Assembly (NCBI GenBank): GCA_033720815.1
Contig: JAWWBT010000031.1
Coordinates: 1 to 17,898, forward strand
Source: JAWWBS01 sp033720815
GTDB lineage: Bacteria > Pseudomonadota > Gammaproteobacteria > Natronospirales > JAJUFS01
Direction of reading: 5' to 3'
DNA: 17,898 nucleotides
How positions within the stretch are numbered: the stretch's first letter is position 1; each line of letters starts with the position of its first letter. Positions 1-7,784 of the stretch are shown here, one piece after another. Under the pieces are notes generated by a model. That model made no database searches, was not told the DNA's origin, and saw nothing but the letters and a program-made list of their open reading frames with translations. Position numbers and translations under genes: made by a program.

Positions 1-372
1 ACCGTCGATCAGGATCAGGGTACGGCTGGAGCCCAGGCCACGCAGGGACAGGCCGGCAAACGACTGCGCCGAGCTACCCGACTGCGGACGGAAGGAACCG
101 GCCGAGTTGAACGTCGTGCCGCGCAGCAGGTCGGCAACGGAGATGTGACCGGAAAGATCAATGTCTTCACGATCGATGACGGTGACCGGAAGGGCACCTT
201 CAAGGTCAAGACGGCTGAGGCGGGAACCCGTGACTTGCACGCGCTCCAGTTCAGCTGAGTCTTCCTCTTCTGCGGCAAAGGCCGTCGGGCCCATTGCCAG
301 GGACGCAGCAAGACCGGCTCCCAAGGCCAGTCGCACAGCGTTGGAAAGACGCTTATCGCGATTAGTTCTCAT
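1..372 (-). CDS. TonB-dependent outer-membrane receptor, N-terminal part (cut by left edge)
   Basis: Reading the minus strand from the ATG at 372 gives 124 open codons up to the window edge. The product starts with a signal peptide: basic N-region (MRTNRDKR), hydrophobic stretch, then AFA-AEEE, with likely cleavage after residue 33 or 34. A short acidic segment follows, then VQVTGSRLSR and a plug domain with VTVIDREDI, ADLLRG, LSLRGLGSSRTLILIDG. This is the usual opening of TonB-dependent receptors that lack an N-terminal signalling (STN) domain, because the plug follows directly on the signal peptide. GAGAGGG at 382-388 is a good ribosome binding site, 9 nt from the ATG. Such receptors import substrates across the outer membrane using TonB energy. 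The beta-barrel lies outside the window, so the substrate cannot be named. The gene is separated from fadE by a terminator and a long leader, so it is probably its own transcription unit. Confidence 0.88.
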   Translation of the reverse strand, partial: MRTNRDKRLSNAVRLALGAGLAASLAMGPTAFAAEEEDSAELERVQVTGSRLSRLDLEGALPVTVIDREDIDLSGHISVADLLRGTTFNSAGSFRPQSGSSAQSFAGLSLRGLGSSRTLILIDG

Positions 373-864
373 GATACAAGACCCTCTCATGGCTAGTTCA
401 CTAGTTTTGAGGAAAAAGTTCGACAGCCCCCAAGGACCGCCGAGTCGGTTTCGACCCGAGCCATTTTTCCCATTGCTTCAGGCCAATCGATTGGGAGCCT
501 ACCCACAACCCTCAGGGGAAGCAAGCCCCAATCAGACACGCACAGGAAACCCCTTTTCGCGGGATTTTGCAACTTATGGACAAAGTCCGGATTTCGGACT
601 ACGCTTAAGAGCTTTCCCCGAGAAACGCCCGTTTTATCCCCCGGGCTTTCGAGGTCCCCTGCATAATATGGCCACTGGTTCCCTCCAGGCCACGTCTCGA
701 ACTTAACTTAATTCCCGCACCAAGAGCAATATTTCCCGCTGCTTTATTCCCCACCCATTTTATGGGCTTCTTTCCACGTTTCCTGAACGGAGCGGTACCC
801 AGCAAAAAGCCGGGCACAGGGCCCGGCTCTCGTAACACTGGAAGCAGCCTCTACAGCCTTGCTG
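373..864. other. Non-coding gap between fadE and the receptor gene, with the receptor's leader/promoter region
   Basis: No convincing gene lies in these 492 bases. They hold the fadE terminator (804-828) and, further left, the presumed upstream region of the receptor gene. Visible items are a perfect 12-bp palindrome CCAATCGATTGG at 483-494, a small hairpin AGTCCG-N5-CGGACT around 585-600, CTAGT-TC-ACTAG just upstream of the receptor's ribosome binding site, and a weak minus-strand -10-like TATTAT at 663-668 without a good -35. If that promoter is real, the leader is almost 300 nt long. I did not recognise a cobalamin or other riboswitch core. Confidence 0.5.
804..828 (-). terminator. Intrinsic terminator after fadE
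   Basis: On the minus strand AGCCGGGC (821-828) pairs with GCCCGGCT (808-815) around a 5-nt loop and is followed by four Ts. It lies 36 nt past the fadE stop codon, in the right orientation to end the catabolic transcript before the receptor gene. Confidence 0.85.
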
Positions 865-3303
865 CTACTCGCTGGACTCCCCTGTCAGCGAGGCGAAATC
901 ATCGACCTGGATGGCTGCCTGGCGCGCATGTTCCATTTCGCGCAACTGGGCCGCCTCGCTCTCACCGATCACATCGTTCGCGATAGCGGATTGCAGTTGC
1001 TCTTCATACGTCCATCCCACAACCTTGCCGGACTTCATGCCCTTGCGGAGCTTCTTTTCCAGTGGCGCCGCATCAAGCATTGCATTGAACGCCCGTTCGA
1101 GAACCACCACGCGGTCATCATCATCCTGCGGCATGTACATGCCGGCGGTAAGCCGGTCACGCTGCTCACCCGGACGCTGCAGCGTCGCCGCAACAGCGTG
1201 ATCGAGCTCATCACTCGGCGGAGCAAAACGACGGCCCAGCGGGAACAGCAGAATGCGAAGACCCGCTGACACGAATCGGTTCGGCAGGTTCTTCAACATC
1301 ACATCGAGCGACTGCTGCATGGTGTACAGCGCATCGGTAACGCTCCACTGCAATAGCGCAAGGTCTTCTTCACGCGCGCCCTGGTCAACGAAATGCTTCA
1401 CTGCGGTTGATGCAAGGTAAAGCTGGCTCAGCACGTCAGCCATGCGACCACTGATGCGCTCCTTGCGCTTGATCTCGCCACGGAAGGTCAACAACAGGAC
1501 ATCAGTTGCAATCGAAAATGCGGCACTCATGCGGGTGAGCTGTTGCAGGAGACTACGCACATCCCTGTTCGGCGCATCGACAGAGGCAAGGCGCGCACCG
1601 CTCAAGCCCAGCAGGAGCGAACGCACGGCATTTGATACAGAAAGGCCGACATGCTTCGTGATTGCCTTGTCGAATTGTCGTGCGCCCTCTTCCGCATCTT
1701 CGTTCTGCGCAGCGGTCAATTCATCCAGCAGGCAGGGATGGCAGCGGATCGCGCCCTGGCCAAATGTGATGAGATTACGCGTAAGGATGTTATGACCTTC
1801 CACCGTCACACCGACGGCTGGAAAACTGTTCAGCTGGCCGAGCGGATTTGCCTTGCCCAGGCACACCGCCGCACCACCATGAATCTCGATCGCATCGTTC
1901 ACGACCCGACGTGCACGGTCGGTCGTGTTGTATTTCATGATGGCCGAAATCACCGAAGGCTTGTGCCCCTCGTCGAGCGCTGCCAGCGTCACGCGCCGTG
2001 CGGCATCCATGGTGTAGGTATTGCCGGCGATTCGTGCCAGCGCTTCCTCGATACCCTCGAACGCACCGATGGGCACCTTGAACTGGCGCCGTACCTGCGA
2101 ATAGGCACCCGCGAGGCGCGCACTCATCTTGGCGGAAGCGGTCGAAAGCGCGGGAAGGGAAATCGCACGCCCATCTGTCAGCGACTCCATCAGCATGCGC
2201 CAACCCTTGCCGACGTAATCCTTGCCGCCGATAACCCAGTCGAGGGGAATGAAGACGTCCCTGCCGCGGAGCGGTCCGTTCGGGAATGCCATGTGCATCG
2301 GGTCATGACGACGTCCCTGCTCCACTCCCGGTGTATCTGACGGAACCAGTGCAAGCGTGATACCAAGGTCATCCTTGCCACCCAGGAGCCCGTCCGGGTC
2401 GCGCAACTTGAATGCAAGACCAAGCACGGTCGCAATCGGCGCAAGCGTGATGTAACGCTTGTCGAAATTCAGCCGGATACCCAGCGTTTCCTTGCCGTGA
2501 AACTCCTGCTTGCACACTACACCCGTATCGGGCAGTGCACCGGCATCTGAACCAGCGTCGGGAGCGGTCAGTGCGAAGCACGGAATTTCTTCGGCGCTGG
2601 CCAGCTTCGGCAGGTACTGATCCTTCTGCGCATCGGTACCGTACTTCAGCAACAGCTTGCCGGGACCAACCGAGTTCGGAATCATCACCGTCAGCGCGGC
2701 ACTGATCGAACGGGTGGCAATCTTCATGATCACGGCCGCATGACCGTACTGCGAGAAACCCTTGCCGCCGTATTCCTTCGGTATCACCATGCCGAAGAAT
2801 TGGTACTCGCGAATCAGCTTCCACGCCGCCTCCGGCAATTCCTTCGTGCGCTGGTCGATTTCGTAGTCATCCAGCAGCGCACAGAATTCTTCTACCGGCC
2901 CCTCCAGGAACTCGCGTTCTTCATCACTTAGGCTGACCTGCGGGAATTCCAGTAGCTGTTTCCATTTCGGCGCACCGGTGAACAGCTGCGCGTCCCACCA
3001 GGTCGTACCCGCTTCCAGGGCATCACGCTCGGTCTGCGAGATTTCCGGCATCGATGACTTGTAAAAGGCGAACAGTGGCGCGCTGACAAAGGTGCGGCGA
3101 ATGAACGGCACATTGAACAGGACAGTAATGCCACCGTAGATCGCTATAACGAGCAGTTTTGCAAAGGCGCCTGCATCACCGAATACCGCAAAAAGACCCA
3201 CCACCAGGCCAGCCAGCGCGAAAGAGGCTTCGCGACCGGGACGGCGGTAGGCAATTGCCAATACGGCGAGCAGGAGGAATAGCCAGGAAAGCAGCGCAGT
3301 CAT
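865..3303 (-). CDS. fadE: Acyl-CoA dehydrogenase, FadE type
   Basis: The 812-residue product matches the usual length of enterobacterial FadE (about 814), far longer than ordinary 380-400-residue acyl-CoA dehydrogenases. FadE catalyses the first, FAD-dependent step of beta-oxidation, acyl-CoA to trans-2-enoyl-CoA. Residues 1-20 and about 28-62 are hydrophobic and probably membrane-associated. The dehydrogenase core follows: CFALTAPDAGSDAG at 242-255 (the family's flavin/substrate motif), TDGRAISLPA near 376-385, YSQVRRQFKVPIG at 401-413, IHGGAAVCLG at 474-483 and VEGHNILTR at 501-509. The last 270 residues or so form the helical extension typical of FadE. I cannot name the catalytic base with confidence. 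The start is supported by TGGAG 10 nt upstream of the ATG. The gene lies 74 nt downstream of maiA with a strong hairpin between them, so co-transcription with the tyrosine genes is uncertain. The product feeds acetyl-CoA production, as does the tyrosine pathway. Confidence 0.93.
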   Translation of the reverse strand: MTALLSWLFLLLAVLAIAYRRPGREASFALAGLVVGLFAVFGDAGAFAKLLVIAIYGGITVLFNVPFIRRTFVSAPLFAFYKSSMPEISQTERDALEAGTTWWDAQLFTGAPKWKQLLEFPQVSLSDEEREFLEGPVEEFCALLDDYEIDQRTKELPEAAWKLIREYQFFGMVIPKEYGGKGFSQYGHAAVIMKIATRSISAALTVMIPNSVGPGKLLLKYGTDAQKDQYLPKLASAEEIPCFALTAPDAGSDAGALPDTGVVCKQEFHGKETLGIRLNFDKRYITLAPIATVLGLAFKLRDPDGLLGGKDDLGITLALVPSDTPGVEQGRRHDPMHMAFPNGPLRGRDVFIPLDWVIGGKDYVGKGWRMLMESLTDGRAISLPALSTASAKMSARLAGAYSQVRRQFKVPIGAFEGIEEALARIAGNTYTMDAARRVTLAALDEGHKPSVISAIMKYNTTDRARRVVNDAIEIHGGAAVCLGKANPLGQLNSFPAVGVTVEGHNILTRNLITFGQGAIRCHPCLLDELTAAQNEDAEEGARQFDKAITKHVGLSVSNAVRSLLLGLSGARLASVDAPNRDVRSLLQQLTRMSAAFSIATDVLLLTFRGEIKRKERISGRMADVLSQLYLASTAVKHFVDQGAREEDLALLQWSVTDALYTMQQSLDVMLKNLPNRFVSAGLRILLFPLGRRFAPPSDELDHAVAATLQRPGEQRDRLTAGMYMPQDDDDRVVVLERAFNAMLDAAPLEKKLRKGMKSGKVVGWTYEEQLQSAIANDVIGESEAAQLREMEHARQAAIQVDDFASLTGESSE

Positions 3304-3341
3304 GATCCTGTTGCTCCAGAGAGGTTGTTCGAGGACGTGAT

Positions 3342-3370
3342 GCGACCGGGCAGGCTGGCTGCCCGGTCGC
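3342..3370 (-). other. Perfect 12-bp-stem hairpin between maiA and fadE
   Basis: GCGACCGGGCAG (3342-3353) and CTGCCCGGTCGC (3359-3370) are perfect reverse complements around a 5-nt loop. They fill much of the 74-nt gap between the maiA stop and the fadE start. No T-tract follows on either strand, so this is not a classical intrinsic terminator. A partial (Rho-independent-like) terminator, a transcript-stabilising 3' end or a processing site are all possible. Confidence 0.7.
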
Positions 3371-3377
3371 TGTTCAA

Positions 3378-4022
3378 TCAGCTGGCGTCGGGTTGCGCTT
3401 CTGGCGCAGCGCGCTTGAACGCATCCAGCTTGAGGCAGTTGTCGTTGATCTCGTTGATGACCGGGTAAGCGGACATGTCACAATCGAAACGGTTCGCGTT
3501 GTAGACCTGCGCAACGATGAATATGTCAGCCATGCTGACCTTCTTGCCGTAGCAGTAGTCACCAACGCGCGCATCGTTCGCGAGCATTTCTTCCAGTGCA
3601 GAGAAACCTTCCGTCACCCAGTGGCGGTACCACTTCATCTTCGCGTCATCGTCGGCGCCCATTTCCTTCTGCAGGTACTGCAACACGGAAAGGTTGTTCA
3701 ACGGATGAATATCACAGGCAACAAGACCTGCGATGGATCGCAACCAGGCACGATCCTTGAGGTCTTCCGGCAGCAATGGCGGGTTCGGATGCAGCTCTTC
3801 CAGGTACTCGATGATGGCCTGCGACTGCATGATCGGCATGCCACCATCAATGAGGGTTGGCACCCTGCCCTGCGGATTAAGGCGCCGGTACGACGATGAA
3901 TGCTGCTCGCCGCCATCCTTTACAAGGTGGATGAACTTCTGGTCCGCCTCGATGTTCTTCAGGTTCAATGCAATGCGAACCCGGTAAGCAGCCGTGCTTC
4001 GAAAATACGTATACAGTTCCAT
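3378..4022 (-). CDS. maiA: Maleylacetoacetate isomerase (zeta-class glutathione S-transferase)
   Basis: The 214-residue product matches the family length (about 210-216). It converts 4-maleylacetoacetate to 4-fumarylacetoacetate in the cytoplasm using glutathione. The N-terminal thioredoxin-like domain opens with LYTYFRSTAAYRVRIALNLKNI (residues 3-24), the zeta-class signature. Human GSTZ1 has RSSC where this protein has RSTA, so the first serine is kept and the cysteine replaced, as in other bacterial forms. The glutathione-binding N-P-Q-G-x-V-P-T-L and QSQAIIEYLEE motifs follow, then the all-helical C-terminal domain with HPLNNLSVLQYL and MADIFIVAQVYNANRF. The ATG is only 5 nt after the fumarylacetoacetase stop and its ribosome binding site (AAGGG) lies inside that gene, so the two are translationally coupled. 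Confidence 0.95.
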   Translation of the reverse strand: MELYTYFRSTAAYRVRIALNLKNIEADQKFIHLVKDGGEQHSSSYRRLNPQGRVPTLIDGGMPIMQSQAIIEYLEELHPNPPLLPEDLKDRAWLRSIAGLVACDIHPLNNLSVLQYLQKEMGADDDAKMKWYRHWVTEGFSALEEMLANDARVGDYCYGKKVSMADIFIVAQVYNANRFDCDMSAYPVINEINDNCLKLDAFKRAAPEAQPDAS

Positions 4023-4027
4023 GGCAA

Positions 4028-5011
4028 TTACCCTTCGTACTTCTCGACCACCTGGTCGATGGCGCCAAAGATGGTCTTGCCGTCACGGTCGTACATTTCG
4101 ATGTGCACGCGATCACCGAAGCTCATGAACGGTGTCTTGGCTTCGCCGTCGGCGATGATTTCCAGCATGCGCTTTTCGGCAAGGCAGGAGGAACCGAGCG
4201 ATTCGTCTTCGTTGGCAATCGTGCCGGAACCGATGATCGTGCCTGCTGCCAGCGGACGGGTGCTTGCCGCATGTTCGACCAGTCGCGGGAAGCTGAACTG
4301 CATGTCCACGCCGCAATTCGGGTGACCGAACGGCTTGCCGTTGTAGTGCGTCACCAAGTCGTGAAGTACCTTGCCTTCCTTCCAGAACTCACCGAGTTCA
4401 TCCGGCGTCACCGCAACCGGTGCAAACGCCGAACGCGGCTTCGACGTCATGAAGCCGAAGCCCTTGCCGAGCTCGGCCGGTATCAGCTTGCGCAGGCTGA
4501 CGTCGTTCACGATCATCAGCAGCTTGATGTGCGGCAGGCAATCGGCCGTCTTCGCACCCATCGGCACGTCATCGGTCACCACGCAAACTTCAGCCTCGAA
4601 ATCGATGCCGAAATCCTCGCTGGCCACCGGGATCGTGCCAGTCGGCGACAGGAAGCCATCCGACACTGCCTGGTACATCAGCGGGTCTTCCTTGAAGCTC
4701 GGCGGCATCTCGGCACCACGGGCACGACGTACGCGCTCGACGTGCGGCAGGTATGCCGAACCGTCGAGGAACTGGTAGGCGCGCGGCAGCGGCGAGGCAA
4801 AATCGTCCGCATTGAAATCGAAGGCATTCGGCAGGTCACCCTCGTTCAGCGCATCGTAGACGTCCTTCAGCTTCGGCTCGACGTCCGACCAGTGCTCGAT
4901 GGCGTGCTGCATCGTCGGTGAAATCTCGCCGACCTTTACTGCCTTGCTGAGATCCTTGCTGACGACGACCAGTTCGCCGTCACGACCTTTCTTCAGGCTT
5001 CCGAGTTTCAT
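4028..5011 (-). CDS. fah: Fumarylacetoacetate hydrolase (fumarylacetoacetase)
   Basis: The 327-residue product splits 4-fumarylacetoacetate into fumarate and acetoacetate, the last step of tyrosine breakdown. It is the shorter bacterial form; animal enzymes have about 420 residues with a larger N-terminal domain. The catalytic beta-roll starts near residue 85. Metal-ligand candidates are E139 and E141 in DFEAEV and D170 in MIVNDVSLR, which correspond to the ExE and Asp ligands of the family. Further family motifs are GFGFMTSKPRSAFAP (184-198) and AAGTIIGSGTIANED (255-269). The ATG at 5011 has CGGAG 5 nt upstream. The gene lies 52 nt after hmgA and 5 nt before maiA, inside the tyrosine operon. 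Confidence 0.95.
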   Translation of the reverse strand: MKLGSLKKGRDGELVVVSKDLSKAVKVGEISPTMQHAIEHWSDVEPKLKDVYDALNEGDLPNAFDFNADDFASPLPRAYQFLDGSAYLPHVERVRRARGAEMPPSFKEDPLMYQAVSDGFLSPTGTIPVASEDFGIDFEAEVCVVTDDVPMGAKTADCLPHIKLLMIVNDVSLRKLIPAELGKGFGFMTSKPRSAFAPVAVTPDELGEFWKEGKVLHDLVTHYNGKPFGHPNCGVDMQFSFPRLVEHAASTRPLAAGTIIGSGTIANEDESLGSSCLAEKRMLEIIADGEAKTPFMSFGDRVHIEMYDRDGKTIFGAIDQVVEKYEG

Positions 5012-5063
5012 GAATGCTCCGTTATCTGTTCTTCAGAAAATGTCGAACGCAATATTCTCGCGC

Positions 5064-6377
5064 TCACTTCTTCTTCGGGTCGAAATGTTTCTGGATGCCT
5101 TCCCAGCAGCTCGAGTAATTCGGCTGCAAGGCATCGGATTCCATCGCCTGCCTTGTCGGGTGAAACGCCAGGCGCGTTTCGAACATGAAGGCCATGGTGT
5201 CGGTAATGTGCTGCGGTTTCGAAGTATCGATGCTCGATGCCTTTTCGAAGGTTGCCGCATCCGGCCCGTGACCGCTCATCGAGTTGTGCAGGCTGGAACC
5301 ACCCGGCACGAAACCGTCTTCCTTCGCTTCCTTGGCATCGTACTCGCCATGAATGAGCCCCATGAACTCGCTCATGATGTTGCGGTGATACCAGGGCGGA
5401 CGGAAAGTGTTTTCCATCACCAGCCAGCGCGGCGGGAAGATCACGAAATCGAGGTTTGCGGTACCCGGCGTGTTGGTCTGCGACGTCAGCACCGTGAAGA
5501 TGGACGGGTCCGGATGGTCGTAGCTGATCGAACCAATCGTGTTGAACAACCTGAGATCGTACTTGTACGGCGCGTAATTGCCGTGCCAGCCGACCACGTC
5601 CAGTGGCGAATGATCGATGGATGCCTTCCACAGGCGACCCTGGAACTTCGCCACCAGTTCGAAATCACCCTCGACATCTTCATACGCGGCAACCGGGTAA
5701 AGAAAATCACGCGGGTTGGCGAGGCCGTTCGAACCGATCGGGCCGAGATCAGGGATCTTCAGGTTCTCACCGAAGTTTTCTGCAATGTAACCGCGCGCTT
5801 CCTTGTCCAGCAGTTCGACCGTATAGCGCACACCGCGCGGCATGACGGCAATTTCCTGCGGCTCGATTTCCAGCACGCCGAATTCGCTACGGATCTTCAA
5901 TCGACCAAGCTGCGGGACAATCAGCATTTCGCCATCGGCGTTATAGAAGTAGCGACCTTGCATCGACGCATTGGCGCAGTACATGTGCACGCCACAACCG
6001 CCCTGCGCTTCCGGACCGCCATTGCCGGCAACGGTGATGATGCCGTCGATGAAATCCGTCTTTTCCTTCGGCAACGGCAGTGGGTTCCAGCGGAGCTGGT
6101 TCGGCGTCGCCGGCAGCTCGTTGAAATCGTTATGGAAGCTCGCTTCTGCCTGCAGTTCGAAATCGCCGTGCAGCACACCAGGGCGGATGCGATACAGCCA
6201 GCTGCGCTGGTTGCTCGAACGCGGCGCGGTAAACGCCGTACCCGACAGCTGCTCGGCATACAGGCCGAACGGTGCCACCTGCGGCGAGTTCATGCCCTCC
6301 GGCAGCGCGCCTTCCAGCGCCTCCGTGGCGAACTCGTTACCGAAACCTGACATGTAGTTTTTCTGCTTCGCCGACAT
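5064..6377 (-). CDS. hmgA: Homogentisate 1,2-dioxygenase
   Basis: The 437-residue product has the usual length (430-445). It is the non-haem Fe(II) enzyme that opens the ring of homogentisate with O2 to give 4-maleylacetoacetate. The opening MSGFGNEFATEA and the metal site WYHRNIMSEFMGLIHG are characteristic. H331, E337 and H370 correspond by alignment by eye to the iron ligands H335, E341 and H371 of the human enzyme. The loop between E337 and H370 is three residues longer than in human, and the usual TPH before the last histidine reads SGH here. AAGGA lies 7 nt before the ATG at 6377 and supports this start over an internal ATG at codon 9. The gene is followed after 52 nt by fah and preceded by a 157-nt gap with a REP-like repeat, so it may have its own promoter as well as read-through from hpd. 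Confidence 0.97.
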   Translation of the reverse strand: MSAKQKNYMSGFGNEFATEALEGALPEGMNSPQVAPFGLYAEQLSGTAFTAPRSSNQRSWLYRIRPGVLHGDFELQAEASFHNDFNELPATPNQLRWNPLPLPKEKTDFIDGIITVAGNGGPEAQGGCGVHMYCANASMQGRYFYNADGEMLIVPQLGRLKIRSEFGVLEIEPQEIAVMPRGVRYTVELLDKEARGYIAENFGENLKIPDLGPIGSNGLANPRDFLYPVAAYEDVEGDFELVAKFQGRLWKASIDHSPLDVVGWHGNYAPYKYDLRLFNTIGSISYDHPDPSIFTVLTSQTNTPGTANLDFVIFPPRWLVMENTFRPPWYHRNIMSEFMGLIHGEYDAKEAKEDGFVPGGSSLHNSMSGHGPDAATFEKASSIDTSKPQHITDTMAFMFETRLAFHPTRQAMESDALQPNYSSCWEGIQKHFDPKKK

Positions 6378-6412
6378 TGTTGTTTCCTTGTCGAAGCGGG
6401 TTCTTTAACGAA

Positions 6413-6445
6413 TGCTGGGGTTCGATGCGCTCACCCCAACCTACG
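6413..6445. repeat. REP-like extragenic palindrome
   Basis: Between hpd and hmgA the plus strand reads TGCTGGGGTTCGATGCGC then TCACCCCAACCTACG. TGGGGT (6416-6421) pairs with ACCCCA (6433-6438), with TTCG.TGCGCTC inside and CCTACG as tail. I recognise this from memory as the GTAGGTTGGGGTGAGCGnnnCGAACCCCA type of repetitive extragenic palindrome that is dispersed in many proteobacterial genomes. Only one clear copy is in this window, so the repetitive nature is inferred. Confidence 0.6.
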
Positions 6446-6476
6446 AAGCTTTTTTATGCGGCTATCGAAACCGATG

Positions 6477-6541
6477 GTTGTAACGCGCAGATTTTTCTTC
6501 CCCGCGCGACAAAGCCAGGGAGGAAAAGATGCCGTTACAAC
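6477..6541. repeat. Spaced inverted repeat at the 3' end of hpd
   Basis: GTTGTAACG (6477-6485) and CGTTACAAC (6533-6541) are perfect 9-bp reverse complements 47 nt apart. Inside them CGCGC (6484-6488) and GCGCG (6504-6508) can form an alternative short stem. The right arm covers the hpd stop codon. It could be a long-stem 3' end of the hpd transcript or a binding site. No T-tract follows. Confidence 0.5.
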
Positions 6542-7590
6542 ACGCCTCGTTTCATCTGGTCGCGTTCAATGGATTCGAAGAGCGCCGTGAAGTTGCCTTC
6601 GCCGAAGCCTTCGTTGCCCTTGCGCTGGATGATCTCGAAGAAGATCGGACCGATGCAGTTCTGGGTGAAGATCTGCAGCAGCTTCTTCGACTTCGTTTCC
6701 TCGTCGGCATCCATGAGGATCTTGTTCTTCTGCATGCGCTCGAGGTCTTCACCGTGGTTCGGGATGCGCTCTTCGATCACTTCGTAGTAAGTGTCCGGCG
6801 TATCCAGGAACTCGATCTCCTGCTCGCGCAGGTATTCGACCGTTTCGTAGATGTTGTCGGTGAACATCGCGATGTGCTGGATGCCTTCACCGTTGTACTC
6901 GCGCAGGTATTCGTTGATCTGCGACTTCTCGTCGGACGATTCGTTCAGCGGGATGCGAACCATGCCGTCAGGCGCGGTCATCGCCTTGGAGACGAGACCG
7001 GTCTGCGCGCCCTTGATGTCGAAGTAGCGGATTTCGCGGAAGTTGAACAGCTTCTCGTAGAAGTCTGCCCAGGTCTTCATGTTGCCGTACTCGACGTTAT
7101 GCGTGAGATGGTCGATGAACGTGAGGCCCGCACCCTTCGGGTTGCGGTCTTCGGTGGTGAATTCGAAATCTTCTTCGTAGATTTCGCCCTTGTCACCGTA
7201 CTTGTCGACCATGTAGAGCGCAGCGCCACCGATGCCTTCCAGCGTCGGGACGTCGAACGGCAGGGTTTCCGGCTTCTTCTCGAAGAACTTCGCGCCGTTC
7301 TCGTTGGCCAGCTTGTGCGCCTTCTCGGCATCACGCACGCGCACGGCAAAACCGCAGGCGCAGGGGCCATGCTCGGCGGCGAAATCCGCAGCGAAGCTGT
7401 TCGGCTCTTCGTTGACCAGGAAGTTCACACCGTTCTGGCGGTACAGGGTAACGGCCTTGCTCTTGTGCTTGGCGACGGCGGTGAAGCCCATGCGGTGGAA
7501 CAGGTCGTGCAGCATTTTCGGTTCCGGCGCTGCGTATTCCACGAATTCGAAGCCGTCGACACCCATCGGGTTCTCGAACAGGTCTGCCAT
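6535..7590 (-). CDS. hpd: 4-hydroxyphenylpyruvate dioxygenase
   Basis: The 351-residue product is the Fe(II)/O2 enzyme that turns 4-hydroxyphenylpyruvate into homogentisate, the substrate of the next gene. Two vicinal-oxygen-chelate repeats are visible, the first about residues 12-130 and the second, catalytic one about 157-325. The iron ligands of the family are recognisable: H161 in FIDHLTHNV, H239 in GIQHIAMFT and E319 in GPIFFEIIQRKG (H161, H240 and E322 in the Pseudomonas enzyme). The C-terminal gate helix GFGEGNFTALFESIERDQ is intact. AGAGGTG 5 nt before the ATG supports the start. A perfect TATAAT on the minus strand at 7693-7698 gives a candidate promoter about 100 nt upstream. The stop codon sits inside the right arm of a 9-bp inverted repeat. 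Confidence 0.97.
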   Translation of the reverse strand: MADLFENPMGVDGFEFVEYAAPEPKMLHDLFHRMGFTAVAKHKSKAVTLYRQNGVNFLVNEEPNSFAADFAAEHGPCACGFAVRVRDAEKAHKLANENGAKFFEKKPETLPFDVPTLEGIGGAALYMVDKYGDKGEIYEEDFEFTTEDRNPKGAGLTFIDHLTHNVEYGNMKTWADFYEKLFNFREIRYFDIKGAQTGLVSKAMTAPDGMVRIPLNESSDEKSQINEYLREYNGEGIQHIAMFTDNIYETVEYLREQEIEFLDTPDTYYEVIEERIPNHGEDLERMQKNKILMDADEETKSKKLLQIFTQNCIGPIFFEIIQRKGNEGFGEGNFTALFESIERDQMKRGVL

Positions 7591-7692
7591 GTGACACCTC
7601 TATTTTGTTCTGGATTTGGAAGATGAAAGTTCCGGGCTCCGCTGCGCCCCGCGCTGTCGCGAAACCCTGAATTCGGATTCATTTATTCCTGC

Positions 7693-7698
7693 ATTATA
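7693..7698 (-). promoter_or_regulatory. Candidate -10 box for hpd
   Basis: The minus strand has a perfect TATAAT here, about 95 nt upstream of the hpd ATG. The matching -35 region (17 nt spacing) is weak (TACTAC). Upstream lie a 9-bp direct repeat GCCGAATCC (7731-7739 and 7772-7780), a hairpin GTGGCT-N8-AGCCAC (7749-7768) and an FNR-like dyad (7785-7798), any of which could be regulatory. Confidence 0.45.
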
Positions 7699-7784
7699 CG
7701 GACTTGCGACCACGCGTAGTACCCGCGAAGGCCGAATCCGCTTCGTGCGTGGCTTGAAAATCAGCCACTTAGCCGAATCCTGCA

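Noticed and set aside
161..706. Plus-strand open frame over the receptor start and its leader
   Set aside because: Its translation is Ser/Arg/Pro-rich without domains, and it overlaps the signal peptide and plug of a recognisable receptor on the other strand.
605..838. 77-codon minus-strand frame in the fadE-receptor gap
   Set aside because: It starts inside the fadE terminator hairpin, has no ribosome binding site and shows no recognisable family.
7633..7651. Possible second REP-like element in the hpd leader (CGGG...TGCGC...CCCG)
   Set aside because: Only a short stem with a bulge and little sequence match to the copy at 6413-6445; probably GC-rich chance similarity.
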